From contig JAQUGA010000085.1 in the NCBI GenBank assembly GCA_028684405.1, positions 1 to 9,993 on the forward strand: a stretch of 9,993 bases of DNA. Direction: 5' to 3'. The notes below the pieces were generated by a model. It saw only the letters and a program-made list of their open reading frames with translations. It was not told the DNA's origin and did not search any database. Within the stretch, counting starts at the first letter, position 1. Each line of letters starts with the position of its first letter. The position numbers and the translations under genes were made by a program. This stretch comes from Bacteroidales bacterium. Lineage in GTDB: Bacteria; Bacteroidota; Bacteroidia; Bacteroidales; WCHB1-69. Shown here one piece after another: positions 1 to 7,024 of this stretch.

Positions 1-77
1 ACAAAGCCATAAAAATCACCGAAGAGATGGATTTTCAAGTCTGGGGCATCGTTACTTTCGTGATTCATAAAATCTGA
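1..77 (+). CDS. umuD: UmuD C-terminus (partial at left edge)
   Basis: This is the end of the LexA/UmuD-family S24 peptidase that, once self-cleaved, partners UmuC in error-prone translesion polymerase V. Reading from base 3 gives 24 codons and a TGA at 75-77. The segment reads KAIKITEEMDFQVWGIVT, followed by FVIHKI. The 'VWGIVTFVIH' strand is the typical final beta-strand of UmuD/LexA C-terminal domains. The catalytic Ser and Lys lie outside the window and cannot be checked. umuC starts two bases after the stop, so the two are almost certainly co-transcribed. The promoter, and any LexA box, must lie further left. Identification rests on the motif plus the umuC neighbour. Confidence 0.88.
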   Translation, partial: KAIKITEEMDFQVWGIVTFVIHKI

Positions 78-79
78 TT

Positions 80-1378
80 ATGTTTGCATTGGTAGATTGT
101 AATAATTTTTACGCCTCTTGTGAGCGTGTTTTTAATCCTAAAATTAAAAATACGCCCATTGTCGTTTTGTCGAATAATGATGGCTGCGTTATTGCTCGTT
201 CAAATGAAGCCAAAGCATTGGGGATCCCAATGGGAGAGCCCGCTTATAAGATTCAGCATTTGGTCAATATTCATAACATCAAAGTTTTTTCTTCAAATTA
301 TACTTTGTATGGCGATATGTCGCAACGTGTGATGGATACCATAAAGTCAGTGGTTGATTCTGTTGAAGTCTATTCCATTGATGAAGCTTTTGTGGATTTA
401 TCATCGTTTCAATTGTTTGACATACAAGATATTGCATTGGAAATAAGACAAAGAGTAGGGCAGTGGGTTGGAATTCCTGTTTCGGTGGGAATGGCTCCAA
501 CGAAAACCTTGGCAAAAGTGGCAAATCACATGGCTAAGAAACAAGCAATTTACAACGGAATTTGTATTTTGGAAAGCGAAACCGAGATTCAAAATGCTTT
601 AAAACTTTTTCCAGTGGGTGACGTTTGGGGCGTAGGTCGCAAATTGTCGAAACATTTGCAAAATGCTGGAATAACCACTGCTTATGAATTGTCAATGGCG
701 AGCGATTCTTGGATAAAGCAAAATTTTACCATTACGGGTTTGAAAATGGTACATGAACTCAGAGGCATTTCGTGTGTTCCATTGGAAAAGATGGTTCCAC
801 CAAAACAAAGTATTTGTACTTCTCGTTCCTTTGGAAAAATGGTTGATGATTTTGAAACCTTGGCGGAGGCTGTTTCTAATTTTGCTGCTCGAGCTGCCGA
901 AAAGTTAAGACGCCAAAAATCCAGTGCCAATTATGTGATTGTTTTTGTGACAACCAATCGTTTTCGTCAGGATTTAAAACAGTATGCCAATCAAGTAGTG
1001 GTCAACTTACCTGTCGCCTCTTCGCTAACATCCGAACTGATTCATTATGCATTAATCGGACTGAAATCAATATTCAAAGAGGGATTTGAATACAAAAAAG
1101 CAGGCGTTATTGTCAGTGGAATTGTGCCACAAGATGAAATTCAAACCAATTTATTTGATGAACTCGACCGAGAACGCCATGAGAAAATAATGTGTACAAT
1201 GGATCTTTTAAATCAAAAAATGGGAACCGACACTGTTTTTATCTCTTCTCAAAGAAACAGAAAAAATAATTGGAAAAACCGACGGGAGTTGCTGTCGCCT
1301 TCATACACCACCAATTGGAATGAATTGCCTGAAGCAAAAGCGTCAAGTGATATTTTGCCTAAGAAAAGGATTCAATAG
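80..1378 (+). CDS. umuC: UmuC, catalytic subunit of DNA polymerase V (Y-family)
   Basis: This Y-family polymerase copies past DNA lesions during the SOS response, together with processed UmuD. The 432-residue length fits the family (about 420). The protein opens with MFALVDCNNFYASCERVF. The metal-binding acidic residues are visible at Asp6 and at Asp101/Glu102 in YSIDEAF. SNNDGCVIARSNEAKALG (31-48) and SSNYTLYGDMS (71-81) are finger/palm blocks. DVWGVGRK (181-188) is the helix-hairpin-helix thumb region, and SRSFGK (248-253) begins the little-finger domain. QTNLFD (355-360) matches the sliding-clamp-binding motif position of UmuC. The end, including RRELLSPSYTTNW, is the DUF4113 tail that separates UmuC from DinB. 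The ATG at 80 follows the umuD stop by two bases, which fixes the start. No disruption is seen, so it is probably functional. SOS control is inferred from the family; its promoter is not in the window. Confidence 0.96.
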   Translation: MFALVDCNNFYASCERVFNPKIKNTPIVVLSNNDGCVIARSNEAKALGIPMGEPAYKIQHLVNIHNIKVFSSNYTLYGDMSQRVMDTIKSVVDSVEVYSIDEAFVDLSSFQLFDIQDIALEIRQRVGQWVGIPVSVGMAPTKTLAKVANHMAKKQAIYNGICILESETEIQNALKLFPVGDVWGVGRKLSKHLQNAGITTAYELSMASDSWIKQNFTITGLKMVHELRGISCVPLEKMVPPKQSICTSRSFGKMVDDFETLAEAVSNFAARAAEKLRRQKSSANYVIVFVTTNRFRQDLKQYANQVVVNLPVASSLTSELIHYALIGLKSIFKEGFEYKKAGVIVSGIVPQDEIQTNLFDELDRERHEKIMCTMDLLNQKMGTDTVFISSQRNRKNNWKNRRELLSPSYTTNWNELPEAKASSDILPKKRIQ

Positions 1379-1388
1379 TTTTTTAATT

Positions 1389-1420
1389 AAACCCGAAAGT
1401 TTTCAAAACCTTCGGGGTTT
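1389..1420. terminator. Hairpin terminator between convergent umuC and nnr
   Basis: An inverted repeat pairs AAACCCGAA..GTTTT with AAAAC..TTCGGGGTTT around a one-base loop, with one mismatch and one bulge. It lies 10 bases after the umuC stop. A and T runs flank it (TTTTAATTAA on the left), so it could end transcription of umuC and also of nnr arriving from the other side. A second, weaker GC-containing dyad (CCTTCGGAGG, 1433-1442) follows. There is no long T-run directly after the stem on the + strand, so termination efficiency is uncertain. Confidence 0.6.
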
Positions 1421-1464
1421 CTATTAAACGAGCCTTCGGAGGTTTATAAATTAAAAAACGTTTA

Positions 1465-2976
1465 TTAGTTTCTAAGCTGATTAAAAGCTTTTCCAAGATT
1501 ATTAATAATATCTCTGGGCAGCAGACTTTCAATGGATTCTCCTTCTTTTAGTGCGATGTCGGCGGCAAGCCCATGAATATAAACTCCCAAAATGCAGGCT
1601 TCAAGCGGTGAATAATTTTGAGCCGTTAATGCCAAAATAATTCCTGTTAAAACATCTCCGCTGCCTCCGCTTGCCATGCCACTATTTCCGCTGGTATTAA
1701 AATATAGTTTGCCATCAGGCGTGGAAATGGCTGTAAAAGCTCCTTTCAAAAGGCAGTAACATTGATATTCTTTGCAGAACGTCTTTAATGTTTCTAAACG
1801 TTCGGCTCTGTTTGTATGTTTTTTTGTAAGTCTATCAAATTCAAGTGGGTGAGGAGTGAGAATGCTGTTTTTGGGAAGTTGTTTTAAGAGACTTTTATGT
1901 TCAGAAACTATGTTTAAGGCATCTGCATCAAGGATAAGTTGCCCTTTGAATTTATCAAATAGCGTTTGGACTGTTTTCTGATTCTCAGCATTGATTCCCA
2001 AACCTGGTCCAATGGCAATTGAACTGATGTTGTTTTGTGTAAGCAACTCAAAATCAAAACTTTTATCATCACAATGTGCATGAACAATTGCTTCAGGAGA
2101 AGTGATTTGCAAAACAGTTCGGATGGACTCAGGTACTGCAACATGCAATAATCCGATGCCCGATTTTAGACAAGCGTTTGATGATAAAACGGCGGCTCCC
2201 GACATGGTTTTGCTTCCTGCAATCAGCATTGCTCTGCCATTACTGCCTTTGTGAGAATGATTCAAGCGAGTTTGTAAAAGCTTTCTTACTGCTTTTTGGG
2301 TGATCGTAAAGTTTTGTATTTCCTTGTTTTTGAAATATTCTTCCGCTTTTAGTCCAATGGGCAGAATTTCAATATCTCCCGTAAAAAGTTCGCTTTCGGG
2401 AAGCAGAAAACAATATTTATAGAATTCAAAGCTTAATGTTTTTTTCGCTTTTACAATTTTTACTCCCATCTCGGGATTTTCATCTCCGTGCATTCCCGAA
2501 GGGATATCGATGGAAATAATATCCAAATTGGAATTGTTAATGGTGTCGACCATTTTTGCAAAAGTCCCCAAAATTGGTTTGCTAATGCCCGTTCCAAAAA
2601 GGGCATCCAGAACCAGGGAAGAATCAGGAAACTCAACTCTTGTTTCTAAATCGAAGTTTTCAACGACATTGGGAGCATGTTTTTTGAGTTGAATGTAGTT
2701 GTATTCACAATCGGCACTCATTTTTGAATCCTTATTGTAATATACTTTGACTTCATATCCTGCCCAAAGCAATTGTCGGGCAATGGCAAAGCCGTCTCCG
2801 CCGTTGTTTCCTGGTCCCGAAAATACAAAAATTGAAGTTTGAACAGGAAAATTGTTTAAAATGTATTTGGTGCAACTTAAGGCTGCTCTTTCCATTAAAT
2901 CAATGGAGGTGATTCCTTCACGTTCAATGGTGAAAGCATCAATTTCGCGAATTTGTGCTATGCTTGGAAGATACAT
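1465..2976 (-). CDS. nnr: Bifunctional NAD(P)HX epimerase/dehydratase Nnr
   Basis: This enzyme repairs hydrated NADH and NADPH. The N-terminal YjeF domain epimerises R- and S-NAD(P)HX, and the C-terminal ribokinase-like domain dehydrates S-NAD(P)HX using ADP or ATP. The 503 residues fit a full two-domain fusion. YjeF_N spans roughly 1-215, with SGPGNNGGDGFAIARQL (53-69), DALFGTG (124-130) and SIDIPSGMHGDE (155-166). The dehydratase part spans roughly 225-503, with NHSHKGSNG (239-247), GPGLG (323-327), LDADALN (349-355), LTPHPLEF (373-380) and SGNSGMASGGSGDVLTG (429-445). That last motif holds the catalytic Asp441. All key motifs are intact. It starts 26 bases after the DUF4293 gene and is probably the last gene of a three-gene operon. 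It is cytosolic. An imperfect -7-like sequence (TGTATTTG on the minus strand) lies just before the start, so a private promoter is possible. Confidence 0.95.
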   Translation of the reverse strand: MYLPSIAQIREIDAFTIEREGITSIDLMERAALSCTKYILNNFPVQTSIFVFSGPGNNGGDGFAIARQLLWAGYEVKVYYNKDSKMSADCEYNYIQLKKHAPNVVENFDLETRVEFPDSSLVLDALFGTGISKPILGTFAKMVDTINNSNLDIISIDIPSGMHGDENPEMGVKIVKAKKTLSFEFYKYCFLLPESELFTGDIEILPIGLKAEEYFKNKEIQNFTITQKAVRKLLQTRLNHSHKGSNGRAMLIAGSKTMSGAAVLSSNACLKSGIGLLHVAVPESIRTVLQITSPEAIVHAHCDDKSFDFELLTQNNISSIAIGPGLGINAENQKTVQTLFDKFKGQLILDADALNIVSEHKSLLKQLPKNSILTPHPLEFDRLTKKHTNRAERLETLKTFCKEYQCYCLLKGAFTAISTPDGKLYFNTSGNSGMASGGSGDVLTGIILALTAQNYSPLEACILGVYIHGLAADIALKEGESIESLLPRDIINNLGKAFNQLRN

Positions 2977-3002
2977 TTTTTAAATTGCAAATACATATAA
3001 AA

Positions 3003-3452
3003 TTATCGAATTCTATCTGCAGCTCTCACTTTTTTCTCATCTTTCAAAATGGCTTTGTTCGCAAACATCGTGGTTGCTAAAGGAATGACGGTTAAAATGT
3101 TCCAATAGGTATAATCGATGGGTGAATTGCTGACTTTGTTAATTAGCAATTCTGGATAACCAAAAAATAGCAAAGCAATGAATATCATTGCAATAATAAA
3201 AATGACAACGCATAGTTTATTTTGCAAAGGGCGATTTTTAAATAGAAAAATGGTTGCTAAGGAGAGGATAATTGTGGCCAAGGCAGTTAATCCGAGCATA
3301 TAAACGGGAGCCAGAACAGAACCTTCTGCAGTGCCCAAAAACCAAGCATTGAGGACGTAATCGGAGTTAATGTATGCCAATGGGACAAACAATAAAATGG
3401 TGTAACTAATTACGTTAATAAGTAGATAAACGGATTGAATTCGTTGAATCAT
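3003..3452 (-). CDS. DUF4293 family four-helix membrane protein
   Basis: A 149-residue integral inner-membrane protein of unknown function. Four hydrophobic segments are visible at about residues 8-27, 50-71, 80-98 and 115-133. The N-terminus, MIQRIQSVYLLINVI, and the basic cytoplasmic tail ILKDEKKVRAADRIR match what I recall of DUF4293, a small family largely confined to Bacteroidota. No catalytic residues or cofactor motifs are apparent. The gene sits 20 bases after the lipoprotein gene and 26 bases before nnr, all on the minus strand, so co-transcription is likely. No function should be inferred from nnr alone. The ATG is the first in frame and gives a family-typical start. Family membership is fairly sure; the role is unknown. 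Confidence 0.8.
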   Translation of the reverse strand: MIQRIQSVYLLINVISYTILLFVPLAYINSDYVLNAWFLGTAEGSVLAPVYMLGLTALATIILSLATIFLFKNRPLQNKLCVVIFIIAMIFIALLFFGYPELLINKVSNSPIDYTYWNILTVIPLATTMFANKAILKDEKKVRAADRIR

Positions 3453-3472
3453 AGTGCTTCTTTATTTAGTTA

Positions 3473-4063
3473 TTATTTGGATGTGAAATCTGTTTTAATG
3501 TTAAGATAATTTGGATATGGGATGTTTGCCGAACCAATTTGAATAGTGGGTTTCGCCTTGAGTGCAAGTCGTGTCGGCTTATCGCCGCTCCCTGCTAAGT
3601 TGAGAGCAAAGTTGATAAGAGCATTTTGACTTTTACCCGACAATACTTTTTTTAAATCAAAATTTAGTAAAAGGGGAATCGTTGTTGTTTGACTTGCTGG
3701 AAGTTGGATGCGTTGATTCGTATTTCCGCGTGTCATTTCAATGTCGTCAATCAAAAATATCCAATCTAAAGCTGAAAGGGCTGCAGAAGTTGGGTTTGGA
3801 TTGCGTGCATCAATGTTTAATTTTAATCCCAAAGGAAGTTCATTGCCCAGATAGGCAGCAGAAAGTTTAGCAACATCACCAATCCCAATTTGATTGATAG
3901 AGCTGATCTCTTGTATGTTAACCCCAGCCAAGCGGACGTTCTCTACTGAGTTCAAACGGAATTCGCACTTTGCAAAATTTTGCAACTGTTGCAATTGTGT
4001 GCAGCTACTTAAAATGAAAGTTAAACATGCCAAAGTAAGCGATTTTAAATAAAATGATTTCAT
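3473..4063 (-). CDS. LEA type 2 (WHy-like) lipoprotein
   Basis: A 196-residue predicted lipoprotein. The signal peptide has a basic start (MKSFYLK), a hydrophobic core and the lipobox LSSC, with Cys21 as the lipid-attachment site. Export and anchoring in the cell envelope are therefore expected. The mature part has the layout of a single late-embryogenesis-abundant type 2 / WHy beta-sandwich. It contains a strand with NLDARNPNP-like sequence (here LNIDARNPNPTSAALSALDW), a following strand FLIDDIEMTRG, and a TIPLLLNFDLKKVL strand. The 'NPNP' signature after an alternating beta-strand is characteristic. The family is thought to be structural or stress-related, and no enzymatic role is known. 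It is the first gene of the apparent operon with the DUF4293 gene and nnr. A match to the Bacteroidota -7 element lies about 45 bases upstream. The domain call is by motif only. Confidence 0.72.
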   Translation of the reverse strand: MKSFYLKSLTLACLTFILSSCTQLQQLQNFAKCEFRLNSVENVRLAGVNIQEISSINQIGIGDVAKLSAAYLGNELPLGLKLNIDARNPNPTSAALSALDWIFLIDDIEMTRGNTNQRIQLPASQTTTIPLLLNFDLKKVLSGKSQNALINFALNLAGSGDKPTRLALKAKPTIQIGSANIPYPNYLNIKTDFTSK

Positions 4064-4109
4064 GTTGTAGAGTTTAATTAAAAGATATATACCAGATTGT
4101 ATTAAAAAA

Positions 4110-4117
4110 CAAATGTA
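4110..4117 (-). promoter_or_regulatory. Bacteroidota-type -7 element for the lipoprotein-DUF4293-nnr run
   Basis: On the minus strand the sequence reads TACATTTG, a perfect match to the Bacteroidota housekeeping -7 consensus TAnnTTTG. It would place a transcript start about 40 bases before the lipoprotein ATG at 4063. No TTTG at the expected -33 distance is evident. The nearest upstream TTTG is only about 10 bases away. The call therefore rests on the -7 box and its position. Confidence 0.5.
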
Positions 4118-4196
4118 CGCATTTTTTCAAAAAAAAGAGCGATTGTTTTCTCTATTACGGTTTTTTTTGACAGAATAAAATCTATTTTTTTGAACA

Positions 4197-4229
4197 TTTG
4201 TTGTTTTGAAAAATGTTTTTGTAAATTTG
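4197..4229 (+). promoter_or_regulatory. Bacteroidota-type promoter for yebC
   Basis: A TTTG at 4197-4200 and TAAATTTG at 4222-4229 match the -33 (TTTG) and -7 (TAnnTTTG) elements of the Bacteroidota primary sigma factor. The 21-base spacing is in the usual range. The predicted transcript start is near 4233, about 20 bases before the yebC ATG. This is divergent from the minus-strand promoter at 4110-4117. The T- and A-rich tracts between them suit an open, dual promoter region. Confidence 0.6.
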
Positions 4230-4254
4230 TGAAAAATATAAAACAAATACTACA

Positions 4255-4965
4255 ATGGGAAGAGCATTTGAATATAGAAAAGCTAGAAAGTTTAAACGTT
4301 GGGGAAATATGGCAAGGGTCTTTACTCGTTTAACGAGAGAAATTACCATGGCTGCAAAAGCAGGTGGACCAGATCCTGCCAACAATACCAAATTACGACT
4401 GTTAATTCAGAATGCAAGGCACGAAAATATGCCCAAGGATAACGTTGATCGTGCCATTAAAAGGGCTACTGAAAAAGAATCGAAAGATTATAAAGAGATC
4501 GCTTATGAAGGATATGCACCATATGGTGTGGCTATTTATATCGAAACAGCCACCGATAATCCTACGCGTACCGTGGCAAATATTCGCTCTTATTTCAATA
4601 AACACAATGGGTCACTTGGAACTTCGGGAATGTTGGATTTCATTTTCGATCATAAATGTAGCTTCCGTCTAGCCTACGATCCAGCGATAGATTTGGAAGA
4701 GTTGGAATTGAATTTGATTGATTTTAATATTGAAGAAGTGTTTGTTGATGAAGACGATTTGATGATTTATGCTGATTTCCAAAGTTTTGGACCAATTCAA
4801 AAATATCTCGAAGAGAATAATCTGGAAATAAAAACATTTAGTTTCGAACGAATTCCCAACGACCTAAAAGAGGTGACCGATGAACAAAGAATTGAAGTTG
4901 AAAAATTAATTGAAAAACTTGAAGAGGACGATGATGTTACCAATGTTTTTCACAATATGAATTAA
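4255..4965 (+). CDS. YebC/TACO1 family protein
   Basis: A 236-residue cytosolic protein of the YebC/PmpR/TACO1 family. Members have been described as transcriptional regulators. More recently they have been described as ribosome-associated factors that help translation through proline-rich stretches; mitochondrial TACO1 is the eukaryotic relative. Which role applies here is not visible in the sequence. Recognisable blocks are MGRAFEYRKARKFKRWGNMA at the start and TREITMAAKAGGPDP. They are followed by NARHENMPKDNVDRAIKRA, YEGYAPYGVAIYIE, TDNPTRT and GSLGTSGMLDFIF. The C-terminus is acidic (EEDDDV). Length is close to the family norm (about 240). The start has the conserved 'GRAFE' and is the only sensible ATG. 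The gene stands alone, transcribed from its own promoter, with the degraded restriction locus immediately downstream. Confidence 0.93.
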   Translation: MGRAFEYRKARKFKRWGNMARVFTRLTREITMAAKAGGPDPANNTKLRLLIQNARHENMPKDNVDRAIKRATEKESKDYKEIAYEGYAPYGVAIYIETATDNPTRTVANIRSYFNKHNGSLGTSGMLDFIFDHKCSFRLAYDPAIDLEELELNLIDFNIEEVFVDEDDLMIYADFQSFGPIQKYLEENNLEIKTFSFERIPNDLKEVTDEQRIEVEKLIEKLEEDDDVTNVFHNMN

Positions 4966-5185
4966 CCTTTTGCATTTATATACATAAAAAGATCTTCCTC
5001 TTTAGTCATAATAGCATGAATGCTTGCACGAAGTGGAAAATCTTTTTTTGATTAAAATATACTGTTGCCCTAAAATAAATCACTAAATCAATATAATGTG
5101 AAGATTATTTGATGTTTACAATCCTTAGTAGAAAAAAGAGCTTGTTTTTTATAAACAAAGTTGAACCTTAGTGTAAAAAGAGTAA
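4966..5185. other. Intergenic stretch left of the degraded hsdS end
   Basis: This AT-rich stretch runs from the yebC stop to the first recognisable hsdS codon. I find no coding signal in any frame, and no trace of hsdM or of the upstream part of hsdS. It holds a short perfect dyad AGCAT-GA-ATGCT (5013-5024). It also holds an imperfect stem of 10-11 bases, ATCAATATAAT/ATTATTTGAT, with a GTGAAG loop (5087-5113), and a TTGTTT/AAACAA dyad (5142-5158). A near-identical direct repeat is annotated separately. No convincing yebC terminator or promoter for the next gene was found. Confidence 0.5.
5123..5182. repeat. Imperfect direct repeat next to the hsdS remnant
   Basis: CCTTAGTAGAAAAAAGAG at 5123-5140 recurs as CCTTAGTGTAAAAAGAG at 5166-5182. 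The copies share CCTTAGT and an A-run ending in GAG, differing by one or two bases and one gap. The copies start 43 bases apart. The second copy ends three bases before the first recognisable hsdS codon, so it sits at the boundary where hsdS homology is lost. Confidence 0.55.
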
Positions 5186-5266
5186 ACCAAACTAATCGAC
5201 CTACTCACCGAATACCGCACTGCCTTAATCAGCGAAGTAGTAGCAGGAAAAATAAAAGTAATTTAA
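5186..5266 (+). pseudogene. hsdS: Remnant of type I restriction specificity subunit HsdS (last 26 codons)
   Basis: In this frame the sequence reads TK followed by LIDLLTEYRTALISEVV, then AGKIKVI and a TAA at 5264-5266. That is the familiar C-terminal end of HsdS, the DNA-recognition subunit of type I restriction-modification enzymes. There the final helix and 'LLxEYRTALISEVVTGKI' close the second conserved region. The frame is blocked by a TAA at 5183-5185, immediately before the first recognisable codon. No start codon or further HsdS homology lies upstream. The rest of hsdS, and hsdM, are therefore gone. The stop is 13 bases from the ATG of the next gene, a spacing that fits an ancestral hsdS-downstream-gene operon. 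Identification is by a short but very characteristic motif, supported by the hsdR remnant downstream. Confidence 0.82.
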
Positions 5267-5279
5267 TAGAGAGAGCATT

Positions 5280-6917
5280 ATGGAAGCAGAACATACACAT
5301 ATAGAATACAAAAGTCTTAAAAAAGCATATGGAACAAAAGCCAATTTTAAAGAACTGGCAGAGACCTGTGTATGTTTGGCAAATTCGCAGGGTGGAAGTT
5401 TGTTTGTTGGCGTAGAAGACAATGACAAATTACCACCCGCAAATCAAAAAATAACACAAGAGATTGTAAATGAGGTATTATCAAGAGTTCGTTCATTAAC
5501 AGATAGTGTTGGTTTGGGTGATGCTATTATTGAAACTCACGAAAATGGCGGACAATATTTCCATTTTAAAGTGTTTCATACCAGCCGAACTATTGCCACT
5601 ACTTCAAGTGGGAAAATTTTAATGCGAATTCAGGATAAATGTTATCCAATAACAGGTGAAGATGTTACACGTCTTGCAGCCGAGAAAAATGCTTTTCAGT
5701 GGGAGTTGGTCGAATTAAAATCTTTTAAAATAGCTCAAATCCCTGAGAAAAATATTATAGCTTTTACTAATGACATACGTAAATCAGACAGGGTAAAAGA
5801 GAGTGTAAGGCAAAAAGATAATTTTGAAATAATTGAACATTACAATCTAAGCATCAATGGAAATCTAACAAATCTTGGTGCTTTGTGGTTAGGAACTGAA
5901 CAGATGCGAAGCCGTATTTCTTATCCTATTACCATTCAGTACATTGTGTATGATGAATATGGCGAAAAAATAAAAAAAGAGAATTGGAACGATTATGAAT
6001 TGAATCCAAAAGAACTGATTATTGACGTGGAAGAAAAGGCAGGCGAATTGAAATACTTTTATGAATTTCCTCAAGGACTTTTCCGAAAACGGATCAGGCA
6101 ATATGCACCTGAGATAATCAGAGAATTATTGGTAAATGCCATTGCGCATAAAAAATATACTATTTCGGGAGATATATTTATTGAAGTCCATCCCAATAAA
6201 TTAGAAATAACCAATCCAGGGAATTTACCCATTGGCATAACCGAAAATAATATACTTCATAGCAGGCATCGTAGAAATCCTCATTTAATAAGAATTTTTC
6301 ATGACCTGAATTTAATGGAAGGCGAAGGTTCAGGGTATGACTTGATTTATGAATTGGATAGCAAAGACAATAAACCGTTTCCAATTGTAAAAACGGGTTT
6401 TGATTTTACAAAGGTTATTCAAAGCTCAGAAATTCTTAACGAAGAAGTTGTGTTTCTGTTAGAGTTTATTTCGCAACATTATCAGTTGTCGCAGAAGCAA
6501 TTTATTGCCCTAGGCGTTATTGCAAGAGAAAAAAAGATATTAGGAACCGAATTAATTAAACAGCTTCAAATACAAGAAGATGACAGATTACGTTCGTATG
6601 TATCAAAACTCGAAGAACAGAAGATTTTAATATCACAGGGCGTAAGAAAGGGCAAGCAGTATTTGATTAATCCACAATTAATAAAATCATCAAAACTAAA
6701 TATAAAGCCGAGTTTAAAAACGATTGAAACACATCGCTTAATTGCTTTAATAGAAAGTGATTTGCAATTATATCCAAATAGTTCAATGAGAGATATTCAT
6801 AACAGAATCCCGGATGTTAATATCAAAGATTTAAGAAAAACCATTTATAGTCTGGTAAAAGAAAACAAAATAAAAACTTTGGGTGCCTCAAAAAACAGGA
6901 CTTATATTATGGCATAA
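5280..6917 (+). CDS. AlbA_2 (Schlafen-type) domain / GHKL-ATPase protein of a type I restriction locus
   Basis: A 545-residue protein of the COG2865 type. The N-terminus (about 1-140) is an AlbA_2/Schlafen-like putative nucleic-acid-binding domain: EYKS at 9-12, then ELAETCVCLANSQGGSLFVG at 25-44, an acidic VEDN, and the ITGEDVTRLA end of the domain. A GHKL-type ATP-binding region (HATPase_c_4) follows. It has RELLVNAIAHKKY (281-293, N-box with Asn286), ITNPGNLP (310-317, G1-like) and MEGEGSGYDLIYE (346-358, G2-like). The last 150 residues look like two winged-helix segments; ELIKQL..LRSYVSKLEEQKIL..KGKQYLI is the clearer one. Proteins like this often accompany hsdS and hsdR in type I loci, and their role there is unsettled. 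Regulation or an accessory defence role has been suggested. Here both neighbours are wrecked but this frame is open throughout. It was probably translated from the hsdS transcript; I found no clear promoter of its own. The ATG at 5280 is the only plausible start, as a stop occurs at 5259-5261. Confidence 0.85.
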   Translation: MEAEHTHIEYKSLKKAYGTKANFKELAETCVCLANSQGGSLFVGVEDNDKLPPANQKITQEIVNEVLSRVRSLTDSVGLGDAIIETHENGGQYFHFKVFHTSRTIATTSSGKILMRIQDKCYPITGEDVTRLAAEKNAFQWELVELKSFKIAQIPEKNIIAFTNDIRKSDRVKESVRQKDNFEIIEHYNLSINGNLTNLGALWLGTEQMRSRISYPITIQYIVYDEYGEKIKKENWNDYELNPKELIIDVEEKAGELKYFYEFPQGLFRKRIRQYAPEIIRELLVNAIAHKKYTISGDIFIEVHPNKLEITNPGNLPIGITENNILHSRHRRNPHLIRIFHDLNLMEGEGSGYDLIYELDSKDNKPFPIVKTGFDFTKVIQSSEILNEEVVFLLEFISQHYQLSQKQFIALGVIAREKKILGTELIKQLQIQEDDRLRSYVSKLEEQKILISQGVRKGKQYLINPQLIKSSKLNIKPSLKTIETHRLIALIESDLQLYPNSSMRDIHNRIPDVNIKDLRKTIYSLVKENKIKTLGASKNRTYIMA

Positions 6918-6924
6918 AAAAAAG

Positions 6925-6948
6925 AAATGAAAAAGAAAATGAAAAAGA
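6925..6948 (+). repeat. Two tandem copies of a 12-base purine-rich unit
   Basis: The unit AAATGAAAAAGA occurs twice in direct succession just after the stop of the AlbA_2 gene, inside a wider A/G-only tract broken by T only at the ATGs. It could encode a 15-residue Lys-rich peptide (start 6928), but nothing supports that as a gene. It may simply be slippage-prone low-complexity sequence. Confidence 0.5.
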
Positions 6949-6959
6949 AAAAACCACAA

Positions 6960-6974
6960 CTACTTAGTAAGTAG
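6960..6974. repeat. Perfect 15-base palindrome between the ATPase gene and the hsdR remnant
   Basis: CTACTTA-G-TAAGTAG is a perfect inverted repeat with seven-base arms and a single central base. It lies 43 bases after the AlbA_2 gene stop and 50 bases before the ancestral hsdR start. Its size and exactness are like a dimeric-protein operator, but the low GC and short loop could also be chance or a weak hairpin. No binding protein can be assigned. Confidence 0.45.
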
Positions 6975-7024
6975 TACATTATAAAACTTTAATTTCTTTT
7001 TTATAGTATAAAATAAAATAGAAA

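Noticed and set aside
80..1378. Calling the polymerase DinB (Pol IV)
   Set aside because: The DUF4113 tail, the QTNLFD clamp motif at the UmuC position and the UmuD end two bases upstream all indicate UmuC.
4182..4391. 69-codon minus-strand frame overlapping the yebC start
   Set aside because: It is antisense to the strongly conserved YebC N-terminus and covers the yebC promoter.
5225..5428. 67-codon open frame on the minus strand over the hsdS tail and the start of the ATPase gene
   Set aside because: It is a shadow of plus-strand coding sequence. The translation is Ser/Cys/Tyr-rich without any family likeness.
5280..6917. Two-component histidine kinase
   Set aside because: GHKL-type ATP-binding motifs occur, but there is no phospho-acceptor His (DHp) helix, sensor or membrane segment. 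The N-terminus is AlbA_2-like.
6928..6975. 15-codon Lys-rich mini-gene after the ATPase gene
   Set aside because: It arises from the tandem purine repeat, has no supporting signal and resembles no known peptide.
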